Shown: positions 26,084 through 34,783 of the stretch, one piece after another
Position numbering within the stretch: the first letter of the stretch is position 1
How the letters are laid out: each line of letters begins with the position of its first letter
NCBI GenBank assembly: GCA_030826265.1
Contig: JAPJOH010000015.1
Span: 1 to 56,909 of the forward strand
Length of the DNA: 56,909 nt
Direction of reading: 5' to 3'
From: Collinsella aerofaciens
GTDB lineage: Bacteria; Actinomycetota; Coriobacteriia; Coriobacteriales; Coriobacteriaceae
Program-made: the position numbers and the translations under genes
Notes under the pieces: generated by a model
Database searches by the model: none
Seen by the model: only the letters and a program-made list of their open reading frames with translations
What the model was told of the DNA's origin: nothing

Positions 26084-27613
26084 CTAATCCAGTTTGGTGC
26101 CTGGCACCTGCACGGCTTTCCCGAGCAACGCTTTGAGCTCGTTCAAGATGGAAACGGGCTGACGGTCGACGCCGTCCAGATGGAGCGTGGCCACGCGAAT
26201 GGGCGGCTGATATTCAAGCGAGCCGATGAGCACGGGAGAACCCAGGAATCGTTCGATTTCGTTTGCGAGCTCGTCGATTGCCTCGGGGCCGAGCTCATCG
26301 AAAAGCGCCACGAACATTGGTCCCGTCGAGCGGAACAGGCGACCCTTGCCGCGCGAACAATCCATGAGGCAGGCGGCACTTTCGGCGAGCACGCGGTCGC
26401 CTGCATCGAATCCAAAGCGGGCATTGACTTCGGCGATATCGTCGACCTTAATGGCAATAAAGCCTGCCTCGCGCGCCACGCGGCGCATCTCTCCAATAGC
26501 GTTGACCAGCGCGTGGACATCGCCCAGGCCCGTTACCGAGTCGGTCGTATCTGCCAAGCTTCGGTTGATGATAGTGCCCACATACATGCTGGGCTCGGTA
26601 TCGGTGCCGTCCAAGCGGTAACCTGTGCAGTCGCAAAGCACGTATTTTCCGGTGGCATCCATTACGCGATACTGCATGTAGTGGAAGTGCCACGTGCCGT
26701 TTATCACCATGTCGAGCTCGGCGCGTACGTTGTCGCGGTCCTCGGGATGAACGCGGGCGAGCCACATGTCGAGTGAGTTAAAAGGGTGCTGGGAGGGCAG
26801 GTCAAAATCGCGCACGGCGTTAACCGACCATTGCGATTCTCCCGTATCGAGGTTAAGGATGAACGGATAGCGCGTCTCGGAGCTCATGGAGATCGCTTGG
26901 AACACCCGGTCGTTGCAGGGAAGCTGATCGACGATTGGGCGTTGCGGCGCGTCATCGTCTTTCGGTTGCTGCACACGATGCATAAGCTTATAGCGATACA
27001 TCTTGCGATCGGCATCCATCGTCATCTGGCGACGCGTGTCGCCGGCAAGTGGATCGACGCGCGAGCAGCCAAAGCTAAAGCTGGCGATCATGGGCGCCTT
27101 GCCACTTGAGCTCGCCTCGATCAGCCCGGCACGTACCCGCTCCAAGCGCTGCTCGAGTTCGGTCTCGTTTGCGGAGAGCGAGATGAGCACAAACTCGTCT
27201 CCACCGATGCGGAACAGCATCTCATCGTGCTCCATGGTTTCGGAGAGCGTGCGGCAGATGCTCAGAATATAGCGATTGCCTTCGGCGTGGCCAAACCTAT
27301 CATTGCAATGTTTGAGATGGTCGATGTCAATATAGGCGCAGGTGAAGGGGTCACCTTTGTGCCAGAGCTGCTCGACGTGACGGTCGAGTCCGCCGCGGTT
27401 GCCCAAGTTGGTGAGCGGGTCGATATAGGCGTTGCTCTCAAGCAGCCGGCGCTCTTGTTGCAGGATGGCATGCGTCTTTTGCAGTTGCTCGCCAACGGCG
27501 CGCAGCTCAGCAGGCAGCGCGGCAACATCGAGTTCGGCGGTCGAGACGCCGTTCGCAAGTCGCTGAAGATAGGCAATAATCGATTGCTCGCCCAGGCGAT
27601 ACGACTCGTTCAT
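26084..27613 (-). CDS. GGDEF - PAS - degenerate GGDEF protein
   Basis: This 509-aa signalling protein probably makes cyclic di-GMP. A complete GGDEF domain (about residues 60-225) has the active motif GGDEF (137-141) in FRIGGDEFVLI. A PAS-like domain follows (about 235-355, HPFNSLDMWLARVHPEDR). The last 150 residues resemble a GGDEF domain without the active motif (LFRSTGPMFVALF). The same order occurs at the start of the 905-aa protein next door, so the two are related. The start follows AAGGAGG. No membrane segment is present. Confidence 0.85.
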   Translation of the reverse strand: MNESYRLGEQSIIAYLQRLANGVSTAELDVAALPAELRAVGEQLQKTHAILQQERRLLESNAYIDPLTNLGNRGGLDRHVEQLWHKGDPFTCAYIDIDHLKHCNDRFGHAEGNRYILSICRTLSETMEHDEMLFRIGGDEFVLISLSANETELEQRLERVRAGLIEASSSGKAPMIASFSFGCSRVDPLAGDTRRQMTMDADRKMYRYKLMHRVQQPKDDDAPQRPIVDQLPCNDRVFQAISMSSETRYPFILNLDTGESQWSVNAVRDFDLPSQHPFNSLDMWLARVHPEDRDNVRAELDMVINGTWHFHYMQYRVMDATGKYVLCDCTGYRLDGTDTEPSMYVGTIINRSLADTTDSVTGLGDVHALVNAIGEMRRVAREAGFIAIKVDDIAEVNARFGFDAGDRVLAESAACLMDCSRGKGRLFRSTGPMFVALFDELGPEAIDELANEIERFLGSPVLIGSLEYQPPIRVATLHLDGVDRQPVSILNELKALLGKAVQVPGTKLD

Positions 27614-27655
27614 GATGGATAACCTCCTTGGGCGGAACAACGGTTTGTATCATAT

Positions 27656-27678
27656 CCCCAATTCGGTTTGAATTGGGG
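27656..27678. terminator. perfect 9-bp hairpin between the two GGDEF genes
   Basis: CCCCAATTC (27656-27664) pairs with GAATTGGGG (27670-27678). It lies 43-65 bases upstream of the first GGDEF gene and downstream of the second one is 60 bases away, so it could act as operator, leader hairpin, or weak terminator. Confidence 0.4.
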
Positions 27679-27740
27679 TAATAAGTTAGCTAATGGAGAC
27701 AAATGCCCCCTTCGACGGTGGCGTTTTGCGCGCGAGCGTA

Positions 27741-30458
27741 TCAGTTGTTATTGCCACCATCGAGCAATGCCTCAAAATCCTTCGCCGGCATGGGGCGGTA
27801 GTAGAGGAAGCCCTGAGCGTAGCGGGCACCCATGTGGCGTAGCATGTTCGCCTGCTCATCTGTCTCGACGCCTTCGATTACAATGGGCAGATGGAGCGAC
27901 TGCGCCATCTCGAGCATCGATGACACGATCTGCGCGCTGCGGCCTTGATCGCGGTCGGTGGGTACAAAGGTTCGGTCGAGCTTGATGACGTCGACGTTGA
28001 CGTTCTTGAGCATCGCGAGCGTGGACTGACCGGTGCCAAAATCGTCCATATAGGTCGAGAAGCCGCGGGTGTGCAAGTCGGCTGTCAGTTTGTCCACGGC
28101 TTCGGACTCTCCCGTATAAGCCGTCTCGGTGATCTCGATGCGCATGAGCTCGGGCGGCAGGTTGTATTGGGCGGCGAGCGATCCCATATGCTCGGCAACG
28201 TCGCAGGCAAGAATGTCCACGCGAGACACATTAAGCGAGACCGGAACCACGCGAAGACCGCGATCGAGACGCTCGCGAAGCCATATGGCGACACCCTGCC
28301 AAATGTACTTGTCGAGCGTCACCACAAAGCCGCTTTCCTCGAGTGCGGGGATAAACGTTGCGGGCGAAATGAGAGAGCCGTCCTTGTCAATCCAGCGCGT
28401 AAGTGCCTCGGCGCCAATGATCTCGCCGGTTTCCATATCGACCTGGGGCTGCAGGTAGTACGTGATGCGGCCATTTGAGAGCGCGTACTGGAACTCGGTC
28501 AGCGTGCGGTGGAACGCAATCTCGTGTTCATATTCTTTGGGGCGGAAAATAGCAATGCGCTCCTTGAAGTCGTTTTTGGCGCGTCGATTGGTAAACATGG
28601 CCTTTGCCTGCGCATCGATGGTGATCTCCTCATTGGAGTCGATGGGGTAAATGCCCATGGACGGCCAAAAACCTACGCCGTCATCATGCCTGGCTACTGC
28701 CTCGCGAACGCGGTCGTAGATTTGATGGACGGTGATGTGCTTAAAGGGGATGAGTACGCAAAAGTCATCTTGGCCCCAGTACCCTGCGACGCCCATATCG
28801 GCATTCTCGATGTCCTTGAGGACCGTGCCCACATCGGCGAGTACGCGGTCGCCCTCGGCCTGGCCGTGCCATTCATTAAACAGGCGCATGTGACCCATGT
28901 CGACGGTGGCGATGCACCAGGTGTCGTCGCGCCTTGCCTCGAGAAATGCGTTGGCGCGCCGCATAAACTCGCTGGGTCGATAGAGGCCCGTGAGCGAGTC
29001 GATACGTTCGGCGATGGCGCTTTTGCGCTCCGCCTCGGGTATGGGGAGGCTGTCGTTGGGAACAAGCCCGCCGGCCGTGCGAAGGCGACGGTCGAGTTCG
29101 CCTAAAACGGCGGTCGCTTGATGGGTTAACTGCTCGTAAAAGGCCGGGACGACAAGGCAGACGGGAGTAATGGTGTCGCCCGCGATTTGAACAGGAGCGA
29201 AAACAGCCTCTTTAAGGTGGCGGGTCAGTTGCTCGAATGCCTCATGGTCCAAATCGTTGCTGAGCACGACGAACTGGACGCTTCGTGAACGGAAGACCCG
29301 GCTTCTGCCGCGGGTGATCGACAGCATGCGGCCTGCGTATTCGGCAAGCATGTTGTCGACAGCCTCGGCCCCGTAGAGCTCGTTGAGATTCGCCGTGCCA
29401 CGAATGCGCACCGCTATAAGCCCCGTCTCGCAGCGGTCGCGACGGCAGGCATCGATAGCGTTGACCAGCATGCGCTGCGTTCCGAGGCCTGTGGCGGCGT
29501 CGACGGTTTCGGCAAGCGAGTGGTTGACGAGTTCGCCGACATAGAGCGAGGGGACATTTCCGTCGCCGTCGATGCGAAACCCGCGAGCACGGCAGAGAAC
29601 GTAGTCACCCGCGGCATTGCGCATGCGGTACTGCATGACGCGGCGGTGTTTGGAGCCGTTAAAGATCTGGTTGATGTCGTTGGCGTAGGCCTCGAGGTCA
29701 TCGGGATGGACGCGCGTCTTCCAGAAATCGCGGCAGCTGTCTATGTGCTCCGAAGGAAGACCGAGATCGCGCAAGGCACCTTGCGACCAAAGGGTGCGGT
29801 CCTTGTCCAAGTTCTCGATAAAGAAATAACGGCCCTCGTTGAGCATCGAAAAAGCGTCGAAAATACGATCGCTTATTTCGAAGTCGTCGGCGTGGACTTG
29901 CGTAATATTGCGCCGATCGAGGTGCATGGCATGACGTAGCTTGTAGTCGTACATGCGATGGTCGGCATCGAGTGTCATGCGATTGGAGGCTTCGCCCAGG
30001 GCGGGGTCGGCGTGTGCCACTCCGTAGCTAAACGAGTGGGGCATCTCGGAATCGTTGTTTTTGAGCAGGATCGTTCGGCAGTGTTCCAGACGTTCGGCGA
30101 GGTCGTCCTCGGTCGCAATCGTAGATAGGATGGCAAACTCGTCGCCGCCTATGCGAAACGCCGCCTCGTCCACTTTCATATACAGTTTGAGATAGAGGCT
30201 TACCTGCAAGATATAGCGGTTGCCCTCGTCATGCCCAAAGACGTCGTTGCAGTGCTTGAGATTGTCGATATCGATGAACGCCATGGTAACGGGGGTGTCC
30301 TGCTCCCAGAGCTCCTCGAGGGAACGGGCAAAGCCGCCACGGTTGCCAAGCCCGGTAAGCTGGTCGGTAAAGGCGGTCCTGATCAGATCCTCCTGACGCT
30401 CGAGAAGGTCACGGACGGTCTTTTCGAGCGTTTCGGTGTAATTGCTGACAGTTTCCAT
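27741..30458 (-). CDS. GGDEF - PAS - GGDEF-like - GGDEF-like - EAL protein
   Basis: This 905-aa cyclic-di-GMP enzyme is bifunctional or mainly a phosphodiesterase. The first GGDEF domain is intact (GGDEF at 104-108). A PAS domain follows at about 195-315, then a GGDEF-like part without the motif (about 320-470), and another with GQDDF in place of GGDEF (about 480-640). The C-terminal EAL domain (about 650-900) keeps EALTRW, MDDFGTG and IEGVETDEQ, so hydrolysis is likely. The first 470 residues mirror the neighbour at 26.1 kb. There is no membrane anchor. The ribosome site is weak. Confidence 0.87.
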   Translation of the reverse strand: METVSNYTETLEKTVRDLLERQEDLIRTAFTDQLTGLGNRGGFARSLEELWEQDTPVTMAFIDIDNLKHCNDVFGHDEGNRYILQVSLYLKLYMKVDEAAFRIGGDEFAILSTIATEDDLAERLEHCRTILLKNNDSEMPHSFSYGVAHADPALGEASNRMTLDADHRMYDYKLRHAMHLDRRNITQVHADDFEISDRIFDAFSMLNEGRYFFIENLDKDRTLWSQGALRDLGLPSEHIDSCRDFWKTRVHPDDLEAYANDINQIFNGSKHRRVMQYRMRNAAGDYVLCRARGFRIDGDGNVPSLYVGELVNHSLAETVDAATGLGTQRMLVNAIDACRRDRCETGLIAVRIRGTANLNELYGAEAVDNMLAEYAGRMLSITRGRSRVFRSRSVQFVVLSNDLDHEAFEQLTRHLKEAVFAPVQIAGDTITPVCLVVPAFYEQLTHQATAVLGELDRRLRTAGGLVPNDSLPIPEAERKSAIAERIDSLTGLYRPSEFMRRANAFLEARRDDTWCIATVDMGHMRLFNEWHGQAEGDRVLADVGTVLKDIENADMGVAGYWGQDDFCVLIPFKHITVHQIYDRVREAVARHDDGVGFWPSMGIYPIDSNEEITIDAQAKAMFTNRRAKNDFKERIAIFRPKEYEHEIAFHRTLTEFQYALSNGRITYYLQPQVDMETGEIIGAEALTRWIDKDGSLISPATFIPALEESGFVVTLDKYIWQGVAIWLRERLDRGLRVVPVSLNVSRVDILACDVAEHMGSLAAQYNLPPELMRIEITETAYTGESEAVDKLTADLHTRGFSTYMDDFGTGQSTLAMLKNVNVDVIKLDRTFVPTDRDQGRSAQIVSSMLEMAQSLHLPIVIEGVETDEQANMLRHMGARYAQGFLYYRPMPAKDFEALLDGGNNN

Positions 30459-30782
30459 GTTCTAAGTGGCTTTCTGAGGTCGGGGCGGATTGCGTCGGGC
30501 GAGCTCGTTGTGTACACGCGTCGTTGCTCAGCGCTTTGCATGTATCCAGGCCCCCGCCTTGCCGCGTTGTTGAGTTAATTTGCCGGCTAATGTTTGCTGT
30601 TGATAACAGCTGAGTAGTGTAAACAATAGTGCACAATTATATATGGGTGCACATGCTGTGGGCGGCTATTGTTCGACAAGCGGTAGCGCGACGATGCGAT
30701 GTTCGATAAAAATGCGACTGGGACGATATATGTTGACGGGTATACTTGTCCCGTTTGAATTTGTGGGGACGGAGATGGTCGC
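30459..30782. other. 324-bp divergent intergenic region
   Basis: This gap separates the divergent EAL and patatin genes. I see no credible gene. GTGCAC occurs twice (30630-30635 and 30648-30653), 18 bases apart in an AT-rich stretch, which could be a pair of regulator sites. A TATACT box (about 30738) precedes the patatin gene. Confidence 0.45.
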
Positions 30783-31652
30783 ATGGCACAGTCAAATACG
30801 ACGCGCACGGTGGGGCTGGCACTCGAGGGAGGCGGCTACCGCGGTATGTATACGGCGGGCGTGCTCGACGTTTGGATGGAGCACGGCTTAACTTGCGACC
30901 ATATGGTAGGTGTCTCGGCGGGCGCGGCGTTTGGCTACAACTTTAAATCGCGCCAGATCGGCCGCGCCATTCGCTATAACAAGGCCTATTGTGCCGATAA
31001 GCGCTATGCGGGTGTAGCAAGCTGGCTGCGGACCGGCGATATGTTCAATGCCGATTTTGCCTATCACGAGGTGCCCATCGAGCGCGATCCCATCGATTTG
31101 GAGACATATCGCGCCTGCCCCATGCGGTTTACGTGCGTGTGTACCGATATCGAGACGGGCAAGGCCGTCTACCACGACCTGCCCTATGGCGATGAGCACG
31201 ATATCGAGTGGATCCGGGCGTCATCGGCGATTCCCGTGGCGACGCGCCCTGTCGCCATTGAGGGCCGTAAGTACCTGGATGGCGGCGTGGCTGATTCTAT
31301 TCCCAGCGCATGGCTGTTTGCGCAGGGGTATGACCGTAATATCGTGGTACTCACGCAGCCGGCGGGCTTTGTAAAGCAGCCCAACAGCGTGATGCCCATG
31401 CTGCGTCGCGTGTTCCGTCACTATCCGGAGTTTGTCGCAGCGCTCGAGCATCGGCATGAGGTCTACAATGCCACGCTCGATGACCTGGCACGTCGCGAGG
31501 CCGCCGGCGAAATCTTTGTGGTGCGGCCGAGCGAATCGGTGAAGGTGCCGTCGCTGTGTCGCGAGCCCGATGAACTTGAGCGCATCTACCAGATTGGTCG
31601 CCGCGATGCGGAGGCGACTTTGCCGGCGCTGGAGGCATATCTGGCAGGGTAG
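30783..31652 (+). CDS. patatin-like phospholipase
   Basis: This 289-aa protein of the bacterial patatin family (RssA/YjjU type) acts as a Ser-Asp lipid acyl hydrolase. The oxyanion loop is GGGYRG (16-21). The nucleophile is Ser45 in GVSAG (43-47). The catalytic Asp is in LDGGVAD (about 166). No signal peptide is seen, so it is probably cytosolic. The ribosome site GGAGAT is moderate. The natural lipid is unknown. Confidence 0.88.
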   Translation: MAQSNTTRTVGLALEGGGYRGMYTAGVLDVWMEHGLTCDHMVGVSAGAAFGYNFKSRQIGRAIRYNKAYCADKRYAGVASWLRTGDMFNADFAYHEVPIERDPIDLETYRACPMRFTCVCTDIETGKAVYHDLPYGDEHDIEWIRASSAIPVATRPVAIEGRKYLDGGVADSIPSAWLFAQGYDRNIVVLTQPAGFVKQPNSVMPMLRRVFRHYPEFVAALEHRHEVYNATLDDLARREAAGEIFVVRPSESVKVPSLCREPDELERIYQIGRRDAEATLPALEAYLAG

Positions 31653-31674
31653 AGGCTGCTGCCGCCATCTCGGC

Positions 31675-31720
31675 GGAAAGCGCATCCCGGAATGGAGATC
31701 CAAACTGGGATGCGCTTTCC
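31675..31720. terminator. hairpin after patatin gene
   Basis: Perfect 14-bp arms (31675-31688 and 31707-31720) with an 18-base loop lie between the convergent patatin and thiE genes. There is no strong T run. Confidence 0.6.
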
Positions 31721-31764
31721 ATTGCTGAAGATATGAGGCTGCGAATCAGTTGCTCGGCCTATGC

Positions 31765-32460
31765 CTATGCCTGCTGCCAGGTGTCTACGAGCTCCTTGGC
31801 CGCGGCGTAGGGGTCATCGGCGCTGCAGACGGCACTCACCACAAAGAAGCCGTCGACGCCGGTGGTCTTGAGCTGCGGCAGGTCGGCCGTCTTGACGCCG
31901 CCGCCCACCACGATGGGCACGGGGCTTGCCGCGTGGAGTGCGGCCAGGTCCTCAAAGCTCTTGGTGATGATAGAGCCGTCGGCCGCGCGTCCGCAGTCGC
32001 GCTTGGTCTCGGTCTCGTGGAGTGGGCCGATGCCCAGGTAGTCGACTAGGCTCATGTCGGCGGTCTTGACGTACTCGAGCATCTCCTCGCAACGGGCCGA
32101 AAGGCCCACGATGGCGTCGGGACCCAAAAGTTTGCGGCAGACCTGGACGGGAATATCGCTTTGGCCCACGTGCACGCCGTCGACAGCAATACCCTGCTCG
32201 CGTGCGGCAAGCACACAGTCCAGACGGTCGTCGATCAGCAAGGCGACCTGACCGGTCTTGCCGGCCTGAGCGATTGCCTGCGCGGCGTCGCCGGTCAGCG
32301 CAATGATCTCGCGGGCGCTTGCCACCTTGGAGCGCACCTGGATGCAGGTAAAGCCGGCATCGAGTGCCTGGGCCACCACATCGCCCACGGGGCGCCCGAG
32401 CGTGTTTTCGGGGCCGAGTACCAGATAGGCCGAGATATCAAGGTTGTCGCGGATGCTCAT
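31765..32460 (-). CDS. thiE: thiamine-phosphate synthase
   Basis: This 231-aa ThiE joins the thiazole phosphate and hydroxymethylpyrimidine diphosphate into thiamine phosphate. The TIM-barrel motifs are present: CIQVRSK, LLIDDRLDCVLA, GVHVGQSDIPV, DYLGIGPLHETETKRD and PIVVGGGVKTADLP. The usual length is about 210 aa. Its start overlaps the stop of the thiamine-binding gene (ATGA). It is the last gene of the riboswitch-controlled operon. Confidence 0.94.
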   Translation of the reverse strand: MSIRDNLDISAYLVLGPENTLGRPVGDVVAQALDAGFTCIQVRSKVASAREIIALTGDAAQAIAQAGKTGQVALLIDDRLDCVLAAREQGIAVDGVHVGQSDIPVQVCRKLLGPDAIVGLSARCEEMLEYVKTADMSLVDYLGIGPLHETETKRDCGRAADGSIITKSFEDLAALHAASPVPIVVGGGVKTADLPQLKTTGVDGFFVVSAVCSADDPYAAAKELVDTWQQA

Positions 32461-32798
32461 CGTGCTTCCTCCTGCTTTTTGATCTGTGCTTCCATGCGCT
32501 CGAGTTTGCCGGTCATGGTGTCGGTAAATCCGGGTCGAATATCGGCTTTGAGCACGACTTCGGTGCGGATGCCCTTGCTCGCCAACACAAAGGTTGCGTC
32601 GCGCACGACCTGCATGACCTCGTCCCAGTCGCCCTCGATCTCGGTGAACATCGAGGTGGTGCGGTTGGGAAGGCCGCTCTCGCGAATGACGCGCACGACC
32701 TCGGCGACCTCGGCGGACAGCTCATCGCCGGTGCCGCATGGGGCGATGGCCACAGCGACGAGCGTGTTCATGCCGGTATTGGTTGTGGGCTCGGACAT
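32457..32798 (-). CDS. thiamine-binding protein (MTH1187/YkoF-like)
   Basis: This 113-aa protein of the MTH1187 / DUF77 family forms small ferredoxin-like domains that bind thiamine or its parts. The family pattern VAVAIAPCGTGDELS at the N-terminus and SMFTEIEGDWDEVMQVV in the middle are clear. It is the middle gene between thiM and thiE, three bases after thiM and overlapping thiE, which supports a thiamine role such as buffering or transfer of intermediates. The start follows GAGGAGG, ten codons ahead of an internal ATG. Confidence 0.85.
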   Translation of the reverse strand: MSEPTTNTGMNTLVAVAIAPCGTGDELSAEVAEVVRVIRESGLPNRTTSMFTEIEGDWDEVMQVVRDATFVLASKGIRTEVVLKADIRPGFTDTMTGKLERMEAQIKKQEEAR

Positions 32799-32801
32799 GG
32801 C

Positions 32802-33641
32802 TTATGCCTCCTCGAGCTCGAGTTTGTTATCAGCGATGTCTTGGGCGGTCGCGCGGTAGAGCTCATCGATAAAGGCAACCTTAAAGCTTGCCGGGGCATC
32901 GGCGACGGCGGCGGCACGCGTGCCGGCAACGTTGTAGACCGCGGTGCCGCAGATGGCTGCCGTAAACGGGTCGGTGGCACAGGCATACACGGCCAGCACG
33001 CCGCCCTGCGAGCAGCCGCAACCGGTGATCTTGGACATGAGCGGGCTGCCGCCGTGGGACTTGGCCACGGTTGTGCCGTCGGTGATCAGGTCGACTTCGC
33101 CCGAGACCACAACGGCGCCGCCGGTGTAGCGGGCGAGCGCCACGGCGGCATCGCGGGCAGCGTCTACCGTGTCGGTGGTATCGACACCGCGCACGCGGCT
33201 CAGATCGGCCGCCTCGCCCTCAAGACCCCACAGGCCGGCGAGCGCGATGATCTCGGAGGCATTGCCGCGCACGATGGCGGGCTTGTACTGCTTGAGCTCG
33301 TTTACCAGCTGGGTGCGCAGACTGCCGATGCCTAGACCCACCGGATCGAGCACCCAGGGCTTGCCGGCGTCGTGTGCCGCCTTGGCCGCGCGGGGAATCG
33401 TTTGCTCGTAGATGGGGAAGAGCGTGCCCATGTTGAGATAGATGGCGCCGCCGCCGGCAACCAGCGCCTCGCCCTCGTCGGGCAGATAGACCATGGCGGC
33501 CGATCCGCCCACGGCGAGCTGCGCGTTGGCGACAAAGTCGATCGTCACCGTGTTGGTGATGGAGCCTGCCATCGGATTGGTGGCGCGAATCTCCTCCACG
33601 GACTTGACCACATTTTGCTTAAGCTGTTCCGAATCAATCAC
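32802..33641 (-). CDS. thiM: hydroxyethylthiazole kinase
   Basis: This 279-aa ThiM phosphorylates the salvaged thiazole alcohol. Family motifs are ATNPMAGSITNTVTIDFVAN near the N-terminus, LDPVGLGIGSLRT, IVRGNASEI, and the catalytic Cys region KITGCGCSQGG. The start is GTG at 33641, eight bases after AAGGAGG; the longer open frame only reads through the riboswitch. With thiE and the thiamine-binding gene it forms a salvage operon; thiD and thiC are not in this window. Confidence 0.93.
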   Translation of the reverse strand: MIDSEQLKQNVVKSVEEIRATNPMAGSITNTVTIDFVANAQLAVGGSAAMVYLPDEGEALVAGGGAIYLNMGTLFPIYEQTIPRAAKAAHDAGKPWVLDPVGLGIGSLRTQLVNELKQYKPAIVRGNASEIIALAGLWGLEGEAADLSRVRGVDTTDTVDAARDAAVALARYTGGAVVVSGEVDLITDGTTVAKSHGGSPLMSKITGCGCSQGGVLAVYACATDPFTAAICGTAVYNVAGTRAAAVADAPASFKVAFIDELYRATAQDIADNKLELEEA

Positions 33642-33663
33642 TGCACATGCCTCCTTGGCATAG

Positions 33664-33693
33664 AAAAGGGGCGCTGTGCATAGACAGCGCCCC
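33664..33693 (-). terminator. riboswitch-controlled terminator
   Basis: On the minus strand GGGGCGCTG pairs perfectly with CAGCGCCCC (9-bp stem, 8-base loop) and is followed by TTTTC. It sits between the TPP aptamer and thiM, as expected for transcription control by thiamine pyrophosphate. Confidence 0.85.
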
Positions 33694-33709
33694 TGTAAAG
33701 GCGGCATGC

Positions 33710-33793
33710 TCCCTACGCCAGCATTAACTGACAGGTTCAAAGGATTGGGCCCCATGCCCTCTCAGCCTTGTGGTTTGCACCGCCGGCACTCCC
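33710..33793 (-). promoter_or_regulatory. TPP riboswitch (THI element)
   Basis: The minus strand contains the conserved blocks of the thiamine pyrophosphate aptamer: GGGAGTGCC, CTGAGAGGGC, CCTTTGAACCTG and GTTAATGCTGGCGTAGGGA, in order. It precedes an intrinsic terminator and then thiM. Confidence 0.95.
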
Positions 33794-33864
33794 GCATCGA
33801 ATCTGTTGTTCCCTATACTAGCGCACCGTTACAATGGTTGCGGTGAAAATGACTGGGGGACTCT

Positions 33865-34773
33865 ATGATCAAACTTGTGCTGACCGATATGGACGATACG
33901 CTGATTCCAGCCGGGCATGACGGCGCCAGCGACTACGCCATTGAGGGTATTCATGCCATGCAGGCGGCGGGTCTGCACTTTGGGCCGGTTTCGGGTCGTC
34001 AGCCGTCCGCGATGGGCTGGATGTTCAAAAACCGTTCCGAGTGTTTTTCGACCGGTGCGTTCTGTAACGGCCAGGTGATGTTTGTCGACGGCGAAGTAGT
34101 CGCTTCGCGCGCAATCGACAACGATGCTCTGATACGTTTGGCTGACTATCTGGAGCAAGAAACCGACGATACATTTCTAAAAGTCTACAGCCTGGGCGAT
34201 GACTTTTGGGGTAACGATGCCTATTGCGTGACGAGCAATCCCGAGCGTGTACGTCGCGCTATGGAGTCGGGCGGCAATGCGTGGCTCAAAGGCGAAGAGG
34301 CCCCGTGCCGTCCCGTCGTCGATGGCGCGCCGGTGTTTAAGGCGAATATCTGGAGTGCCCGTTCGCGCGAGGAGCTCGCGGAGCTACGCGAGCGCGTTGC
34401 CGTTGAGATGCCGGAACTCTCGCTTGTGTTTCCCAACAACCGAGTGCGCCTGTTCGACATCCTTCCGGATGGTTGGGGCAAGGGCTGCGCTGCACTGGAG
34501 CTGGCGCGCGCCTTGGGCCTGACGCCCGACGAGGTGGCCGTATTTGGCGATTCCGATAACGATCTGCCCATGATCGATGCCGTTCCCAACTCCGTTGCAG
34601 TCGCCAATGCCAACGAGGCCGTCACGGCTGCCGCGCGCTGGCATATCGGCGCCGCGGCAGATGATGCGGTCGCCGGGGCTCTGCATCAGATTGCCGCCTG
34701 CGCCGCGACGGGGGAGATGCCGCCGTTTATGCGTCAGGAGGGTGCAGCCGACGCGAATCTCGCGAACAGCTAA
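33865..34773 (+). CDS. HAD-superfamily (Cof-type) hydrolase
   Basis: This 302-aa HAD phosphatase has motif I DMDDTL with nucleophile Asp8 and Asp10, and motif IV GDSDNDLPM. The long cap between about residues 85 and 190 places it in the Cof/IIB subgroup, whose members dephosphorylate sugar phosphates or flavin nucleotides. A TACAAT box at about 33830 may be its -10. The stop TAA is part of the TAAGGAG ribosome site of the next gene, so the LysR gene can be translationally coupled. Confidence 0.85.
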   Translation: MIKLVLTDMDDTLIPAGHDGASDYAIEGIHAMQAAGLHFGPVSGRQPSAMGWMFKNRSECFSTGAFCNGQVMFVDGEVVASRAIDNDALIRLADYLEQETDDTFLKVYSLGDDFWGNDAYCVTSNPERVRRAMESGGNAWLKGEEAPCRPVVDGAPVFKANIWSARSREELAELRERVAVEMPELSLVFPNNRVRLFDILPDGWGKGCAALELARALGLTPDEVAVFGDSDNDLPMIDAVPNSVAVANANEAVTAAARWHIGAAADDAVAGALHQIAACAATGEMPPFMRQEGAADANLANS

Positions 34774-34783
34774 GGAGACAGCC

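Noticed and set aside
33642..33755. N-terminal extension of ThiM
   Set aside because: The extra codons are the TPP riboswitch and terminator; GTG 33641 with AAGGAGG is the start.
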